A stretch of 44,778 nucleotides of DNA from a virus. Positions 1 to 8,666 of the stretch are shown here, one piece after another. The position numbers were made by a program, and so were the translations under genes. The DNA lies in the IMG/VR virus record IMGVR_UViG_3300033143_004168, positions 1 through 44,778 of that record. One strand, written 5' to 3'. The notes under the pieces are model-generated. The model made no database searches. It saw only the letters and a list, made by a program, of their open reading frames with translations, and had not been told where the DNA came from. The first letter of the stretch is position 1. Every line of letters starts with the position of its first letter.

Positions 1-114
1 CTTAAAAGCGTAGTACATCATGGTGCTTTAGCGACTTTTGGTACGTTTAAAGTCACTTACGACGAAGAAGATGACGTTAACGTAGTTGAAAGTATTGCTC
101 CAGAGTGTATGCTC
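1..114. repeat. Terminal direct repeat, left copy
   Basis: Identical to 44665-44778. It lies inside the portal coding sequence and keeps its frame across the join, so it most likely marks a circular or circularly permuted genome closed by assembly, not a physical terminal repeat. Confidence 0.95.
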
Positions 115-1608
115 ATAGACCCTAACGCTCCAGATGTAGCCAGTGTTAGATGGATAGGTAATGTAAGATATGACGTTTCTATAGATGAAATTTATGCAAT
201 CTATGGCATAGTACCGGAGCAAAGCAACCGTAGAAATCTTGCAGAGGATTCTTATTATGACGACCTGTATGATGACGAGGACGCTTTAGAAAACAAGCAT
301 AATCTGTACACGCAAGATGGAGACTCCGCAGGGGCGTTGGCTATCACACAAAACTTTGACGTATACGAGTTATGGGTTAGAGATTTTGTTAAGCGGAACT
401 GGAGAGTGTACACATGGGCAGGAGAAACCATGCTTGACGAATCAGAAAACATATATGAGCACAAAAAGCACCCTTACGTCCTGTGGTTTGACGGTGAGGA
501 CTACGGGGCAGATAATTGTTACTATCGTGGTATTGGTGGTGTCGAAGAAATTGAGCCATTGCAGGATAGAGCAGATTCATTGGACATGAAGATTATGACG
601 CATATTTCGCTTGTTACAAATAGGCAGAAGTATGTATCGCATAATACCGGTATTAACCCAAACACTGATAATAGTACAATAGGCAGAGTGTATTCTGTTA
701 CTGGCGACCCACGTAAGGCGGTTTATTATGACAATCCGCCTGCACTTGGTCAAGACGTATATAGATATAGAGACGCTACGGATTTGCAGATACAGGCGAC
801 GTCAGGTATTGTTGACGTTACAATGGGGCGTAGACCTGTAGGCGTCACTGCCGGAAATGCTATGAATACGTTAAAAGAATCCGCAGATGTACGTCTTGAA
901 GAAAAGGCGGAAAGTCTTGCTATGACTATTCAAAAAGTAGGTAATTTAATTCTTCAAAATATGTTGCAGTTTTTTGATGGAGAACGTATGATTAGAGCTA
1001 CTGACGGAGATAAAGATATTAACTTTCTTGTAGTCGCTGACTATCCAGAGGAACTTCAACCGCAACCCCTACCAAAAATTGACCCAACTACTGGTATGCC
1101 TATGATAGACGAAAACGGAGAAGAAGTTATTGACGAGGAGGCAGAACCACAGGTTACAGCAGAGATAGAGGATATGCGTAATCAGTGGAAGGAGCAGAAT
1201 AATGTTAAACTTGTTTTATCTGAGTTGACATATCAATGGGATGTTAAAGCGTCTACTGAATCTGCATTACCTGCTTCAAAGATGGAGCGTGCACGTCAGA
1301 GTACAGAAATGTTTAGATTAGGAGCAATAGATAGGCAGGCTGTTTTAGAGGCTCTTGATTTTCCGGGTAGACATAAGATACTACAGAGATTGAAAGCCGA
1401 AACTACAGGAGCAGACGCAGGAAATGGCGAGCAAGAAGAACAGATGGTACAGGAGTTTATGAACGTTACTGCACAAGTGTTACAGCAAATAGGTATTCCG
1501 GCTGAACAATTACAACCTATATTAGAAGCTATAATGCAGTCATTACAGCAGGGAGAGCAGAGTCAGGGCGGTGAGCGTCCGGGGCAATACAACAAAATAA
1601 ATCAATAG
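1..1608 (+). CDS. Portal protein, C-terminal part (gene continues from 44308)
   Basis: The reading frame is open from base 1 (Leu-Lys-Ser-Val-Val) to the TAG at 1606-1608, giving 535 residues. Joined through the terminal repeat to 44308-44664 it makes a portal of about 654 residues, a usual size for podovirus portals. The portal is the dodecameric ring at the capsid vertex through which DNA is packaged and ejected. The call rests on position (right after the large terminase and before scaffold and capsid) and on portal-like text: a mid-protein region RADSLDMKIMTHISL followed by a long helical region rich in Q and E. The C-terminus is Gln-rich. Recognition is by context and general resemblance, not by a single diagnostic motif. 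Confidence 0.88.
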   Translation, partial: LKSVVHHGALATFGTFKVTYDEEDDVNVVESIAPECMLIDPNAPDVASVRWIGNVRYDVSIDEIYAIYGIVPEQSNRRNLAEDSYYDDLYDDEDALENKHNLYTQDGDSAGALAITQNFDVYELWVRDFVKRNWRVYTWAGETMLDESENIYEHKKHPYVLWFDGEDYGADNCYYRGIGGVEEIEPLQDRADSLDMKIMTHISLVTNRQKYVSHNTGINPNTDNSTIGRVYSVTGDPRKAVYYDNPPALGQDVYRYRDATDLQIQATSGIVDVTMGRRPVGVTAGNAMNTLKESADVRLEEKAESLAMTIQKVGNLILQNMLQFFDGERMIRATDGDKDINFLVVADYPEELQPQPLPKIDPTTGMPMIDENGEEVIDEEAEPQVTAEIEDMRNQWKEQNNVKLVLSELTYQWDVKASTESALPASKMERARQSTEMFRLGAIDRQAVLEALDFPGRHKILQRLKAETTGADAGNGEQEEQMVQEFMNVTAQVLQQIGIPAEQLQPILEAIMQSLQQGEQSQGGERPGQYNKINQ

Positions 1609-1638
1609 TTGACAATATTATGTCGATTGGTGTAGAAT
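1609..1638 (+). promoter_or_regulatory. Sigma-A-type promoter before scaffold and capsid genes
   Basis: TTGACA at 1609-1614, 18-nt spacer, TAGAAT at 1633-1638. It starts one base after the portal stop codon and sits about 65 bases upstream of the scaffold gene, so it could boost capsid gene expression over the terminase and portal genes. Confidence 0.6.
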
Positions 1639-1702
1639 GAAAATAACAGAGGCGTATACTGGATAAACGCATTACGGTTAACCAAAACCTAAAGGGGGAT
1701 AA

Positions 1703-2617
1703 ATGATGGCAGGAGAAGTAAAGCCGACCGGCTCAAAGGGATTTAACTTTTACGATGATTATTATGACGTTGATGATGTCAAAGGTAAAGCCCAAGACTT
1801 AGGCGACGTTGACGTGGATGATGACGACGTAGAAGGTGAAGATGAAGATTTGATAGACGATAATGACTCCGACGAGGAGGACGAAGATGGTGAAGTTGCT
1901 GACTCTGATAGTAAGAAGTCATCAAAGGAGGAGTCGGAAGAAGATTCTGAGGAAGATGACGACGACAACGCTTCCGGCGACGTACATACGCCGATGTTTA
2001 CAGAAGGACAGCAGGAAAAAATAAATCAAATCGTTCAGACACGTCTTGATAGACAAAGACGGTCACTAGAGAATGAATTGGTAGCTGCGTCTGGCGTAGA
2101 CATGGAAGGTATGGAAGAAATTAAACGTGCAACACGCCTTTGGGGTATTTTAAAAGATAACCCAAATTTATCAGCTAGTATCAATCAGCTAATTGATACA
2201 GCGATACAAAAAGGACAAGCACGGATACCTAAAGCAAAAGAAACACATACGAGTGACAAAATGGCGGACATAACGAAACGTGAAGCTATTTTGGATATGA
2301 AATCGTCTGACAACGTATTTGCACGATATTCTAAAGAAATACTATCTTGGGCAGAACAGGAAGGATATGAAATTACCGACGAAAAGAGCCTTAAACTCGT
2401 TTATAATGCGTGGAAGGGTGCTAACAGTGCTAGGTTAGGCAAGACAAAGAGTAAGGCGACAGCACAAAAGCAGCAGCAAAAAAAAGCTGCCATTAAAAAA
2501 GCCACTACGCAAAAAGGTACATCCAAAAGACGTTCTGCAAAACCGAGGAATTATGCAAAAATGTCAGATATAGATATACTAAACGAGGAGGGCATTGATT
2601 TATTCGTCGAAGATTAA
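1703..2617 (+). CDS. Capsid scaffolding protein
   Basis: A 304-residue protein placed between portal and capsid, the normal place for a scaffold. Residues about 20-90 are extremely acidic (runs of D and E), the middle is predicted helical (QEKINQIVQTRLDRQRRSLE), and about residues 245-290 are strongly basic and rich in K and Q, ending in a short acidic tail. Scaffolds of podoviruses share this long helical, charged, low-complexity build and a basic C-terminal part that binds the capsid protein. The ribosome site AAAGGGGG lies just before ATG 1703; a second ATG follows at once, so the start is uncertain by one codon. The acidic part has no sequence-specific signature. Confidence 0.8.
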   Translation: MMAGEVKPTGSKGFNFYDDYYDVDDVKGKAQDLGDVDVDDDDVEGEDEDLIDDNDSDEEDEDGEVADSDSKKSSKEESEEDSEEDDDDNASGDVHTPMFTEGQQEKINQIVQTRLDRQRRSLENELVAASGVDMEGMEEIKRATRLWGILKDNPNLSASINQLIDTAIQKGQARIPKAKETHTSDKMADITKREAILDMKSSDNVFARYSKEILSWAEQEGYEITDEKSLKLVYNAWKGANSARLGKTKSKATAQKQQQKKAAIKKATTQKGTSKRRSAKPRNYAKMSDIDILNEEGIDLFVED

Positions 2618-2631
2618 CGGAGGGATAATTA

Positions 2632-3072
2632 ATGTCGAATAACCTTGTAGAAATGCTTATAAATGGTAGTAAAGTCGTTAAGGGCGAACCTTCACAGGCA
2701 CCAGCAAGAGATTTTCTCTTTGTTGGCAGTTTGACGGCTGCCACAGATACAACAGTCGGTGGCGTGTTAAAGCTGGAGAATACCTTTGACGAGGACTTGT
2801 TGATAACTGATTTGATACTTGACGTCACAACAGAGGCAACAGGAGCAGGTACAATAGATGCCGGCGTAGATGACGACGGAGCGGATTCGTCTGATAATCT
2901 AATTGACGGTCTTGACGTAGGTACAGCAGCTATAGTAGCGAGTAATCTTACTGACCCCGGAACAAATGGAGGTATTGCTAAGTGGGCGTCTGGCGAGTAT
3001 TTGGTAATTACTGCGTCGGCAGACCTTACTGGACTTGTAGGCACATACAAAGTTCGAGCAATACCACAATAA
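2632..3072 (+). CDS. Probable head decoration or minor head protein
   Basis: A 146-residue protein with ribosome site ACGGAGGG, starting 15 bases after the scaffold gene and ending 18 bases before the capsid gene. The sequence is rich in Thr, Gly, Asp, Val and Leu with alternating strands and no cysteine, like a small beta-sandwich. Such proteins between scaffold and capsid often decorate the capsid. That role is inferred from position and composition only; I do not recognise a family. Confidence 0.55.
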   Translation: MSNNLVEMLINGSKVVKGEPSQAPARDFLFVGSLTAATDTTVGGVLKLENTFDEDLLITDLILDVTTEATGAGTIDAGVDDDGADSSDNLIDGLDVGTAAIVASNLTDPGTNGGIAKWASGEYLVITASADLTGLVGTYKVRAIPQ

Positions 3073-3090
3073 CGGGGGTGAGAATATAAT

Positions 3091-4053
3091 ATGGCATTAA
3101 ACTATGACGCATTGACAGCGTTGACAAGAAAAAAGTATATACCAAAACTTGTCGACAACATATTTAAGTCAAATCCGCTTTTGACTTATTTGAAAAAGAG
3201 AAAACAGCATTATGATGGCGGTTATAAAATCGTTGAACCATTGATATACGGTGACGTTAACGGTATAACCTCCTATAAGCTGTACGACACAATCACTTAT
3301 GATACGAGCATACCCATTTCGGCGGCAGAATTCGAGCCTAAGAACATAGTAGCTCCTATCATCATATCGCATGATGAAGAACTCAAAAACTCAGGCGAAG
3401 TACAGGTTATTAATCTGTTGAAATCCAAAATCAGAATAGTTGAGGAAACGTTGAAATCGTCGCTTACAACTATGCTCTACTCTGACGGAACAGGAAACTC
3501 AGGTAAGGATATGGACGGACTAGGTATAGCAATCGAAGATACCGGAACGTATGGAGGCATTGACAGAGACACTTATACATGGTGGCAGTCAAAGGTTTCT
3601 TCCAACAACCCTTCATCTCCGGGCACGGCGGCAACTTTGGATTTAGACAACATGGTTAGACTTTTCCTGTCTATATCAGACGGAAACGACCAGCCTGACC
3701 TTATCATCTGTGGACTGGCAACATGGCATGAGTATTACAAACAGATTGAAACAAAAGCATTGTTGACAACTGAGCTTTCAAAGACGTTGGCTAATTATGG
3801 TTTCCAGACGTTGGAATTTATGAGTAAGCCTATAACAGCAGACCCGAACTGTCCAGAGGGTAAGATGTACTTCTTGAACTCAAAATACTTAAAGTTTAGA
3901 GTGCACTCAAAGGCTGACTTTGCAACAACAAAGTTTAGAGCTGATGATACCCGACTTGCAAAGAAACAGGAGATATTACTAACAGGTAACATCACTATTA
4001 ACAACTGTAGGCGTTTCGGTGTTCTCGAAGATATTGATTATACTGAGATATAA
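3091..4053 (+). CDS. Major capsid protein (HK97-fold type)
   Basis: A 320-residue protein with ribosome site GGGGGTGAG. The N-terminus (MALNYDALTALTRKKYIPKL) followed by NIFKSNPLLTYL is typical of capsid proteins of this podovirus and siphovirus type, which often begin with a short helical arm. Residues around 205-250 (LIICGLATWHEYYKQIETKAL) match the usual region where capsid proteins describe a spine helix and adjoining strands. No N-terminal prohead protease delta region is evident and no protease gene is seen nearby, in keeping with a scaffold-driven assembly. A stable hairpin follows the stop codon. Confidence 0.85.
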   Translation: MALNYDALTALTRKKYIPKLVDNIFKSNPLLTYLKKRKQHYDGGYKIVEPLIYGDVNGITSYKLYDTITYDTSIPISAAEFEPKNIVAPIIISHDEELKNSGEVQVINLLKSKIRIVEETLKSSLTTMLYSDGTGNSGKDMDGLGIAIEDTGTYGGIDRDTYTWWQSKVSSNNPSSPGTAATLDLDNMVRLFLSISDGNDQPDLIICGLATWHEYYKQIETKALLTTELSKTLANYGFQTLEFMSKPITADPNCPEGKMYFLNSKYLKFRVHSKADFATTKFRADDTRLAKKQEILLTGNITINNCRRFGVLEDIDYTEI

Positions 4054-4057
4054 GCTA

Positions 4058-4081
4058 ATAGGGAGGGTACGCCCTCCCTAT
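4058..4081 (+). promoter_or_regulatory. Stable intercistronic hairpin after the capsid gene
   Basis: A perfect 10-bp stem (ATAGGGAGGG at 4058-4067 with CCCTCCCTAT at 4072-4081) closes a TACG tetraloop. No T-run follows, so it is not a standard Rho-independent terminator. It may protect the 3' end of the capsid mRNA or lower read-through into downstream genes. Confidence 0.65.
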
Positions 4082-4104
4082 AACTACGCAAAGGGAGTGA
4101 GTAC

Positions 4105-4497
4105 ATGGCAAAATATAGGTCGCTATTAAAGCAGGGTGCAACGTTTAAATTCCAAGGGTACGGGGAGTATTACGTACCGGCGAATCAGATTATAGATACT
4201 GCGGAGATACCTTTAAAGGTACTTGTCGCTATTCAACGTCGTACTTCCGTTAAAGTGTTTGAGCCCGTTGATACAGGTGAATCAAACATAGTTGAAAAGA
4301 AAGAGGATTTAACGCCTCCTCCAACGTTAAAGGATATAGACACTGACAAGGAAGTAGAGGAGACGCTAGAAGATAAAACAATTGACGATATACGTCTTAT
4401 GTGTGATGAACAAGGCGTTAAATATTCAAGGAGCAATAATAAAGCACAGCTTATCGCAAAGCTGCAAGAGGTAGAGGACGATGGCGAACACGAATAG
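4105..4497 (+). CDS. Head protein with C-terminal SAP/HeH-like domain
   Basis: A 130-residue protein with ribosome site AAAGGGAG. The N-terminal 50 residues look like a small globular strand-rich domain, then comes a long charged linker (residues 55-95, E/D/T/P rich), then a SAP/HeH-like helix-extended-helix at residues about 95-125 (TIDDIRLMCDEQGVKYSRS followed by NNKAQLIAKL). Such small domains bind DNA or nucleoprotein and are common in proteins encoded next to phage capsid genes. Its exact role is unknown; head completion or DNA contact inside the head are possibilities. It overlaps the next gene by 17 bases. Confidence 0.6.
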   Translation: MAKYRSLLKQGATFKFQGYGEYYVPANQIIDTAEIPLKVLVAIQRRTSVKVFEPVDTGESNIVEKKEDLTPPPTLKDIDTDKEVEETLEDKTIDDIRLMCDEQGVKYSRSNNKAQLIAKLQEVEDDGEHE

Positions 4498-5119
4498 AAC
4501 GTTTTTAGAACTGCAAGAAGCTATTGAAGAAGATATGAAACTAAACCCGGGGCTTATTTCTGGCACAGAGCGTCAGGCTTTTTTAAATGGCGCTTTAGAT
4601 GATATAGGTTCATTAGGACTTCTTGAAAAAACGAACACTATTACTACTGTTGACGGAGAAGTGCCTTTGCCGGACGACTTTGTTTCTGTGGTTGAGGTAC
4701 GTTGGGTTAACAATGGGTTAAAACTTAGTCCATCAGATACTCCTTATGTTACGCCATCTACAACGTCGATTAATCCTGTATATTACGTACTTCAAGCTAA
4801 CGTTATTGAACTTATCCCTGAACCGTCAAGCGATAATGACGTTAAATTAACATATCGTTATAGGCCAGTAAAGATGATAGAAGATGATGACCAGCCGGAT
4901 ATACCCAATGGTTGGGATAGGCTTCTTTTAGATTATGCCATAGGGCATTGTCATAGAAAAAATGGCGAAGTAGCTTTATATAGGGAATACATGCAAAGTT
5001 ATGAGTATAATAAAGAAAAACTTGTTGTAGAGCTTTTAAGGCGTATTAATAGTCGTGTTAATCAAGCAGATTATGAGAATAGCGTAAATGTACCGACTAC
5101 GCCATATGATTATCTATAA
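4481..5119 (+). CDS. Tail adaptor (head-to-tail connector, podovirus type)
   Basis: A 212-residue protein that starts inside the previous gene with ribosome site AAGAGGTAGAGG. The start LELQEAIEEDMKLNP and the stretch DGEVPLPDDFVSVVEVRW, then YRYRPVKMIEDDDQPDIPNG and WDRLLLDYAIGHCHRKNGE, are the usual course of adaptor proteins in podoviruses (T7 gp11 and P22 gp4-like). The conserved pattern is a helix, a beta-hairpin, then helices packing on the portal. It would bind the portal and receive the nozzle. Position directly before the nozzle N-part supports this. Confidence 0.75.
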   Translation: MANTNRTFLELQEAIEEDMKLNPGLISGTERQAFLNGALDDIGSLGLLEKTNTITTVDGEVPLPDDFVSVVEVRWVNNGLKLSPSDTPYVTPSTTSINPVYYVLQANVIELIPEPSSDNDVKLTYRYRPVKMIEDDDQPDIPNGWDRLLLDYAIGHCHRKNGEVALYREYMQSYEYNKEKLVVELLRRINSRVNQADYENSVNVPTTPYDYL

Positions 5120-5131
5120 GGAGGTAGCGAC

Positions 5132-5803
5132 GTGATATATGCAAACCCTACACCCCCTATAGCAGAAGAAGAAGTGTTTAAACTGCGTGATTTGTCTGGA
5201 GGGCAAAGAACGGCTATAAGTAGTACACTTCTTAAAGACGAACCATTAGAGTACCAAAAGGCAGAAAACGTGTCTTTTTCTTTTCGTGGTGCGTTAAAAT
5301 TACGTGAGACGCTTAAAGACAGATACTCTAGTGACATAAGCACAGAGGGTATTTTAGGGTTTGGGAGTCTTTACAAAACAGATGGAACGAGCCGCTTGGT
5401 TATCGCTGTAGAGGATAAACTTTATTATGATTCTCCCCATTATGAAGTTGGCTATTATACACAGGCACAGTGGGAAACGGGTACGCTCCTGTATTTGTCT
5501 GCAAGCGATACACCGGGCTGGCTTGTTATAGATACTACGGGTGCTCCTGCAAGCTTGTTAGAAGAATATAATGACGCAACGTCGTTTGATACAGGCACGC
5601 ACTATTATACTCAAGTTAACGCCAGTGGGTATCTTGAGGCAGCTATACCTAACCAAATAAATGAAACTAAAACTAATACCATAGATTTTGTAGGAACGTA
5701 TAATGACGACATTGCTGTGGAAGATGGTAGTATTAAGCTATTAGGAGACGTAACATTTGACGCCTTTTCGTCTATGACGTTCGACGAATTAATAGCTTTA
5801 TAG
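5132..5803 (+). CDS. Tail nozzle/propeller protein, N-terminal part (split gene)
   Basis: A 223-residue protein starting with GTG 5132, chosen because AAGGAGG lies 7 bases upstream. The opening text (DLSGGQRTAISSTLLKDEP, then YQKAENVSFSFRGALKLRE and GFGSLYKTDGTSRLVIAVED) matches the first blade of large phage propeller nozzle proteins, which are normally one chain of 700-1000 residues. The blades that should follow are encoded 3.7 kb downstream at 9506-11557. This piece ends in the linker MTFDELIAL, and the downstream piece begins with the related ATFDDLIAR. The two proteins probably assemble together at the tail tip. The gene is intact, with its own start and stop. Confidence 0.7.
   Translation: MIYANPTPPIAEEEVFKLRDLSGGQRTAISSTLLKDEPLEYQKAENVSFSFRGALKLRETLKDRYSSDISTEGILGFGSLYKTDGTSRLVIAVEDKLYYDSPHYEVGYYTQAQWETGTLLYLSASDTPGWLVIDTTGAPASLLEEYNDATSFDTGTHYYTQVNASGYLEAAIPNQINETKTNTIDFVGTYNDDIAVEDGSIKLLGDVTFDAFSSMTFDELIAL
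5777..5796 (+). repeat. Short direct repeat flanking the receptor cassette, left copy
   Basis: Twenty bases, 18 of them identical to 9515-9534 (mismatches at positions 6 and 12). Both encode the linker TFD[ED]LIA, at the end of the nozzle N-part and the start of the nozzle C-part. Confidence 0.8.
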
Positions 5804-5814
5804 GAGGTATGTTT

Positions 5815-7587
5815 ATGCAATTAACACTAAATTATAGTTTTAAAAAGCCGGAAACGTCGGATAATATAGCCGACGTAATTAATACGTACATTCCAGAGAC
5901 ATTTGATGAAATAGACTCTATGTTCAACGACTATTTAACTAATGTATTAAATCCTCAGTATTCTGATTTACAGACCGAAAACTCAACTATATTTTCCGTA
6001 CCAGCCGGCACGGTTAAAGGTCAACTTAACGCAACTCTTAAAGGTAGAACAGTAACTAATCTGCTGGATGATGATGTTGCAGGGGGTGAAAGTACAAGTG
6101 GATGGAGTACAAGCAACGTAAGCGTTGCAACAGATAATAGTAATGAGTTTGAGGGTACAAATTGTATAAAAGTAACATTATCAGCAGAGCAAACAAGCGG
6201 CGTTGCTTACTATGATATTCTGCCTTATCTTGGCACAAAATACTATCTTATATCTGCATATGTTAAGAATGGGAATTTATCTACAGGATGTTATTTAAGG
6301 GTAACATGTTCAGGGGATGCAGGAAATATAGATGCTTCAAACCATGACGGTACTACATGGTTAAGACAAGGTGTAGTTATACAACCAAGTGATTTTGCTA
6401 ATGCAAGTAGTGTGTATATAAGATTAAAAGTAGATGGTGCAGAAAACCAATATGGCTTTATAGATGCAATAATGGTTAATGAAATATCCTCAACAGAATA
6501 CGCACTTGGAGCAGATGCATTGCTTGACCGTTATAACTGGCACAAAGGCACTAAATCTACATTACCCGTATTAATTCAAAGTGTGGGTATAAACTTATTT
6601 AATGGTGAAATTATAAATGGCAAATATATAGATGCAACAACAGGTAATTTAATGACTGAACCTGACCAAAGTTATTCGCCAAATTATATAAAGGTTAAAC
6701 CCAATACAATTTATACTTTTAGCAACACAGCATTAAGATATGCCAGAACAATTTTTTATGATTCTAACAAAAATTTTATTAATGGAGAAACGTCTGGAGA
6801 TGGCATAACAAGTTTTACCTTCACCACGCCATCTAATTGTTATTATGTTAGGTTGTGTAATGGTGGGAACAATTACAGCATTATACAAGATAAATGGCAA
6901 ATAGAAGAAGGCACAGTCGCAACCGAATACGTACCATATTACGACAGTAAAGCATACATCAACTGGACAGGTAGAAGTTTGCCGAACGGTGTTAAAGATG
7001 AACTTAACGTATTAGACGGTACGCTGACAAAGAATGTTAGTCCTGAATATACGCTACAAGCAAGTGATTTGGATTCATTGTCAACATGGAGAACTAATGT
7101 AGATGTTGTATTTACAAAACCGAACTTTTTGGGAAATTCAGCATTGACTAATGATGGGAAAGCTATAAGAATTGACGGTTGGGATACTATAGATTACAAT
7201 AACGGTAATTTTGATGATGCTGCAAATATTGGGAAGGCAGTTACTACAGAAACTAATCAAGATATAGGATTTATTGTAGAAAAAGGCACTTATGCAAGTT
7301 TAGCAGAAGCACAGCAAGATATTTCTAGTGGTGGTTTAGCTGGAATAACGTTAAATTATCAATTAGCGGAGCCTGAAACATATGAAACTAACGTAACTCC
7401 CATTATTGGCTTTGAAAATGGTACTATAATAATTGAAACAGACGGAACGGTACCAACTTTTGAATATAAGAGCTGTGTGAACGAGGCAGCACAGAGGGAA
7501 AGCGGGGTTGACCTCTCAAATAGGAACGCAAAAATAATTAATTACAACTATAACGAGCTACTAACATACGCATTGTTAGGGCTATAG
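5815..7587 (+). CDS. Tail fibre/appendage protein with carbohydrate-binding-like domains
   Basis: A 590-residue protein. ATG 5815 lies 7 bases after AGGAGG; an ATG at 5809 is too close to the ribosome site. The N-terminal 60 residues are helical and acidic and probably attach to the tail. Two jelly-roll-like domains follow: residues about 80-220 (GWSTSNVSVATDNSNEFEG and the later KYYLISAYVKNG), and about 250-390 (INLFNGEIINGKYIDATTG and VKPNTIYTFSN, then QIEEGTVATEYVPY). Such domains occur in tail and baseplate appendages of Firmicute phages and are thought to bind glycans. The C-terminal 150 residues hold more strands and then NYNELLTYALLGL. It probably binds the host surface. The exact fold is inferred from text pattern. 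Confidence 0.7.
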   Translation: MQLTLNYSFKKPETSDNIADVINTYIPETFDEIDSMFNDYLTNVLNPQYSDLQTENSTIFSVPAGTVKGQLNATLKGRTVTNLLDDDVAGGESTSGWSTSNVSVATDNSNEFEGTNCIKVTLSAEQTSGVAYYDILPYLGTKYYLISAYVKNGNLSTGCYLRVTCSGDAGNIDASNHDGTTWLRQGVVIQPSDFANASSVYIRLKVDGAENQYGFIDAIMVNEISSTEYALGADALLDRYNWHKGTKSTLPVLIQSVGINLFNGEIINGKYIDATTGNLMTEPDQSYSPNYIKVKPNTIYTFSNTALRYARTIFYDSNKNFINGETSGDGITSFTFTTPSNCYYVRLCNGGNNYSIIQDKWQIEEGTVATEYVPYYDSKAYINWTGRSLPNGVKDELNVLDGTLTKNVSPEYTLQASDLDSLSTWRTNVDVVFTKPNFLGNSALTNDGKAIRIDGWDTIDYNNGNFDDAANIGKAVTTETNQDIGFIVEKGTYASLAEAQQDISSGGLAGITLNYQLAEPETYETNVTPIIGFENGTIIIETDGTVPTFEYKSCVNEAAQRESGVDLSNRNAKIINYNYNELLTYALLGL

Positions 7588-7599
7588 GAGGGCGATAAT

Positions 7600-7899
7600 A
7601 TGACGCCAAAAATGTTATTCGGCACAGCAGGGGATACAAGCGAGGCAACGGAATACACAAGTCCGTCAAGCGGTAACGGAACGATAATTACAAGCATAAT
7701 GCTGTGCAATAAGAACGCTTCTGCTCAATGGGCTACTGTCAAGCTGAATGATATAACAATATTATATCAGCATGATATTGCCGCTAATGACACACTGGAA
7801 CTCATACAGGGCAAAGCAATATTGGACGCAGGCGACACTATCAAATGTCAGGTAGAATCGACAGACATTGAAATTTATGCCAGCGGAATAGAATTGTAG
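7600..7899 (+). CDS. Small tail-region beta-sandwich protein
   Basis: A 99-residue protein with ribosome site AGGAGGG, 12 bases after the fibre gene. The text (NGTIITSIMLCNKNASAQWA then DTLELIQGKAILDAGDTIKC) resembles short beta-sandwich proteins found beside tail fibre genes, which have the pattern of a hydrophobic strand, a variable loop, and a closing GDxI strand. It is probably a small virion or receptor-binding accessory protein. No specific family or catalytic residues are seen. Confidence 0.5.
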   Translation: MTPKMLFGTAGDTSEATEYTSPSSGNGTIITSIMLCNKNASAQWATVKLNDITILYQHDIAANDTLELIQGKAILDAGDTIKCQVESTDIEIYASGIEL

Positions 7900-7907
7900 G
7901 TGATAAT

Positions 7908-8351
7908 ATGCGAATAGGATATGGGAAGATATCAAAACGGAACGTTGACGGTGTGAAGCTTGACGGTGACGCTGTGGCTTCTGAGGCTGTTGTGGGTAAA
8001 ACTTTCTTTTCAAACGACGCATTATCAAAGCTTACAGGCACAGGCACTAACGCAAAAAGAGTTGCAACAGGCACTATATCTTCTTTTTCAATTGCAGGCA
8101 CAACAGGTGAAACTAAAGTAGTATCTGGCATAGGGTTTACGCCGAATGTAATTTTTGTGTACACGACAGACGGAGCTTTTGCAAGATACGATTCTGCATC
8201 AATGAATACAGCAGAAGACTGGGCAAAGTCGCCTGACGTGAAGTTTACAAATATTTCAGCTGTTGGCTCAGGCACGTTCACGGTGCACTACTACAATTAT
8301 AACAGTTCAAGCAGGACAATTCCGGACACAAATTGGATAGCTTTAGAATAG
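7908..8351 (+). CDS. Probable receptor-binding tail protein
   Basis: A 147-residue protein. The first 45 residues (KRNVDGVKLDGDAVASEAVV then GKTFFSNDALSKLTGTGTN) carry the short 'V..GKTFFS....LTGT' element that recurs in phage tail fibres as a trimeric shaft or attachment piece. The rest (residues 50-147) is rich in Thr, Ser, Gly, Val and Phe, with strands such as GFTPNVIFVYTTDGAFARYD, and ends NWIALE. This end resembles head domains of receptor-binding proteins. It sits in the receptor cassette between the two nozzle pieces. Which glycan or protein it binds cannot be told. Confidence 0.55.
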   Translation: MRIGYGKISKRNVDGVKLDGDAVASEAVVGKTFFSNDALSKLTGTGTNAKRVATGTISSFSIAGTTGETKVVSGIGFTPNVIFVYTTDGAFARYDSASMNTAEDWAKSPDVKFTNISAVGSGTFTVHYYNYNSSSRTIPDTNWIALE

Positions 8352-8372
8352 TAGAAATAGGAGTGATAGAGC

Positions 8373-8666
8373 ATGAAAAAAGAAACAGAAAAAGTAACAA
8401 TGGAAAAAGGGAAACTTTATAATATCATAGGCGTTAAACCAGAAGAAATACAGATTACAGTTAACGCTCCATCAGTTGATGACGTTGTAGAGCTTGCCAG
8501 AGAAATACAAGCTATAGTTAAACATAGCACAGATACCATTTATACAAAGAGCATGTTGCTTAGAGCATTGAATACAAGACTTTCCGTTAATTTAGATTTT
8601 CCAAAGGCAGATATAAAGGAGGTAATAAATGAGAAGAAAGTTAGGAGCGATACCGTCTCCCTATGA
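8373..8666 (+). CDS. Small helical protein of unknown function
   Basis: A 97-residue protein with ribosome site AGGAGTGAT. It is highly charged, with a predicted strand (EEIQITVNAPS) followed by two helices (VDDVVELAREIQAIVKH, then SMLLRALNTRL). No family is recognised. The next gene starts 38 bases inside this one in another frame, so the two are probably translationally coupled. Its place in the receptor cassette suggests a structural or assembly role, which is inference only. Confidence 0.5.
   Translation: MKKETEKVTMEKGKLYNIIGVKPEEIQITVNAPSVDDVVELAREIQAIVKHSTDTIYTKSMLLRALNTRLSVNLDFPKADIKEVINEKKVRSDTVSL

Noticed and set aside
1-114. Physical terminal repeat of a linear genome
   Set aside because: The repeat lies inside the portal gene with its frame intact, which suggests contig closure instead.
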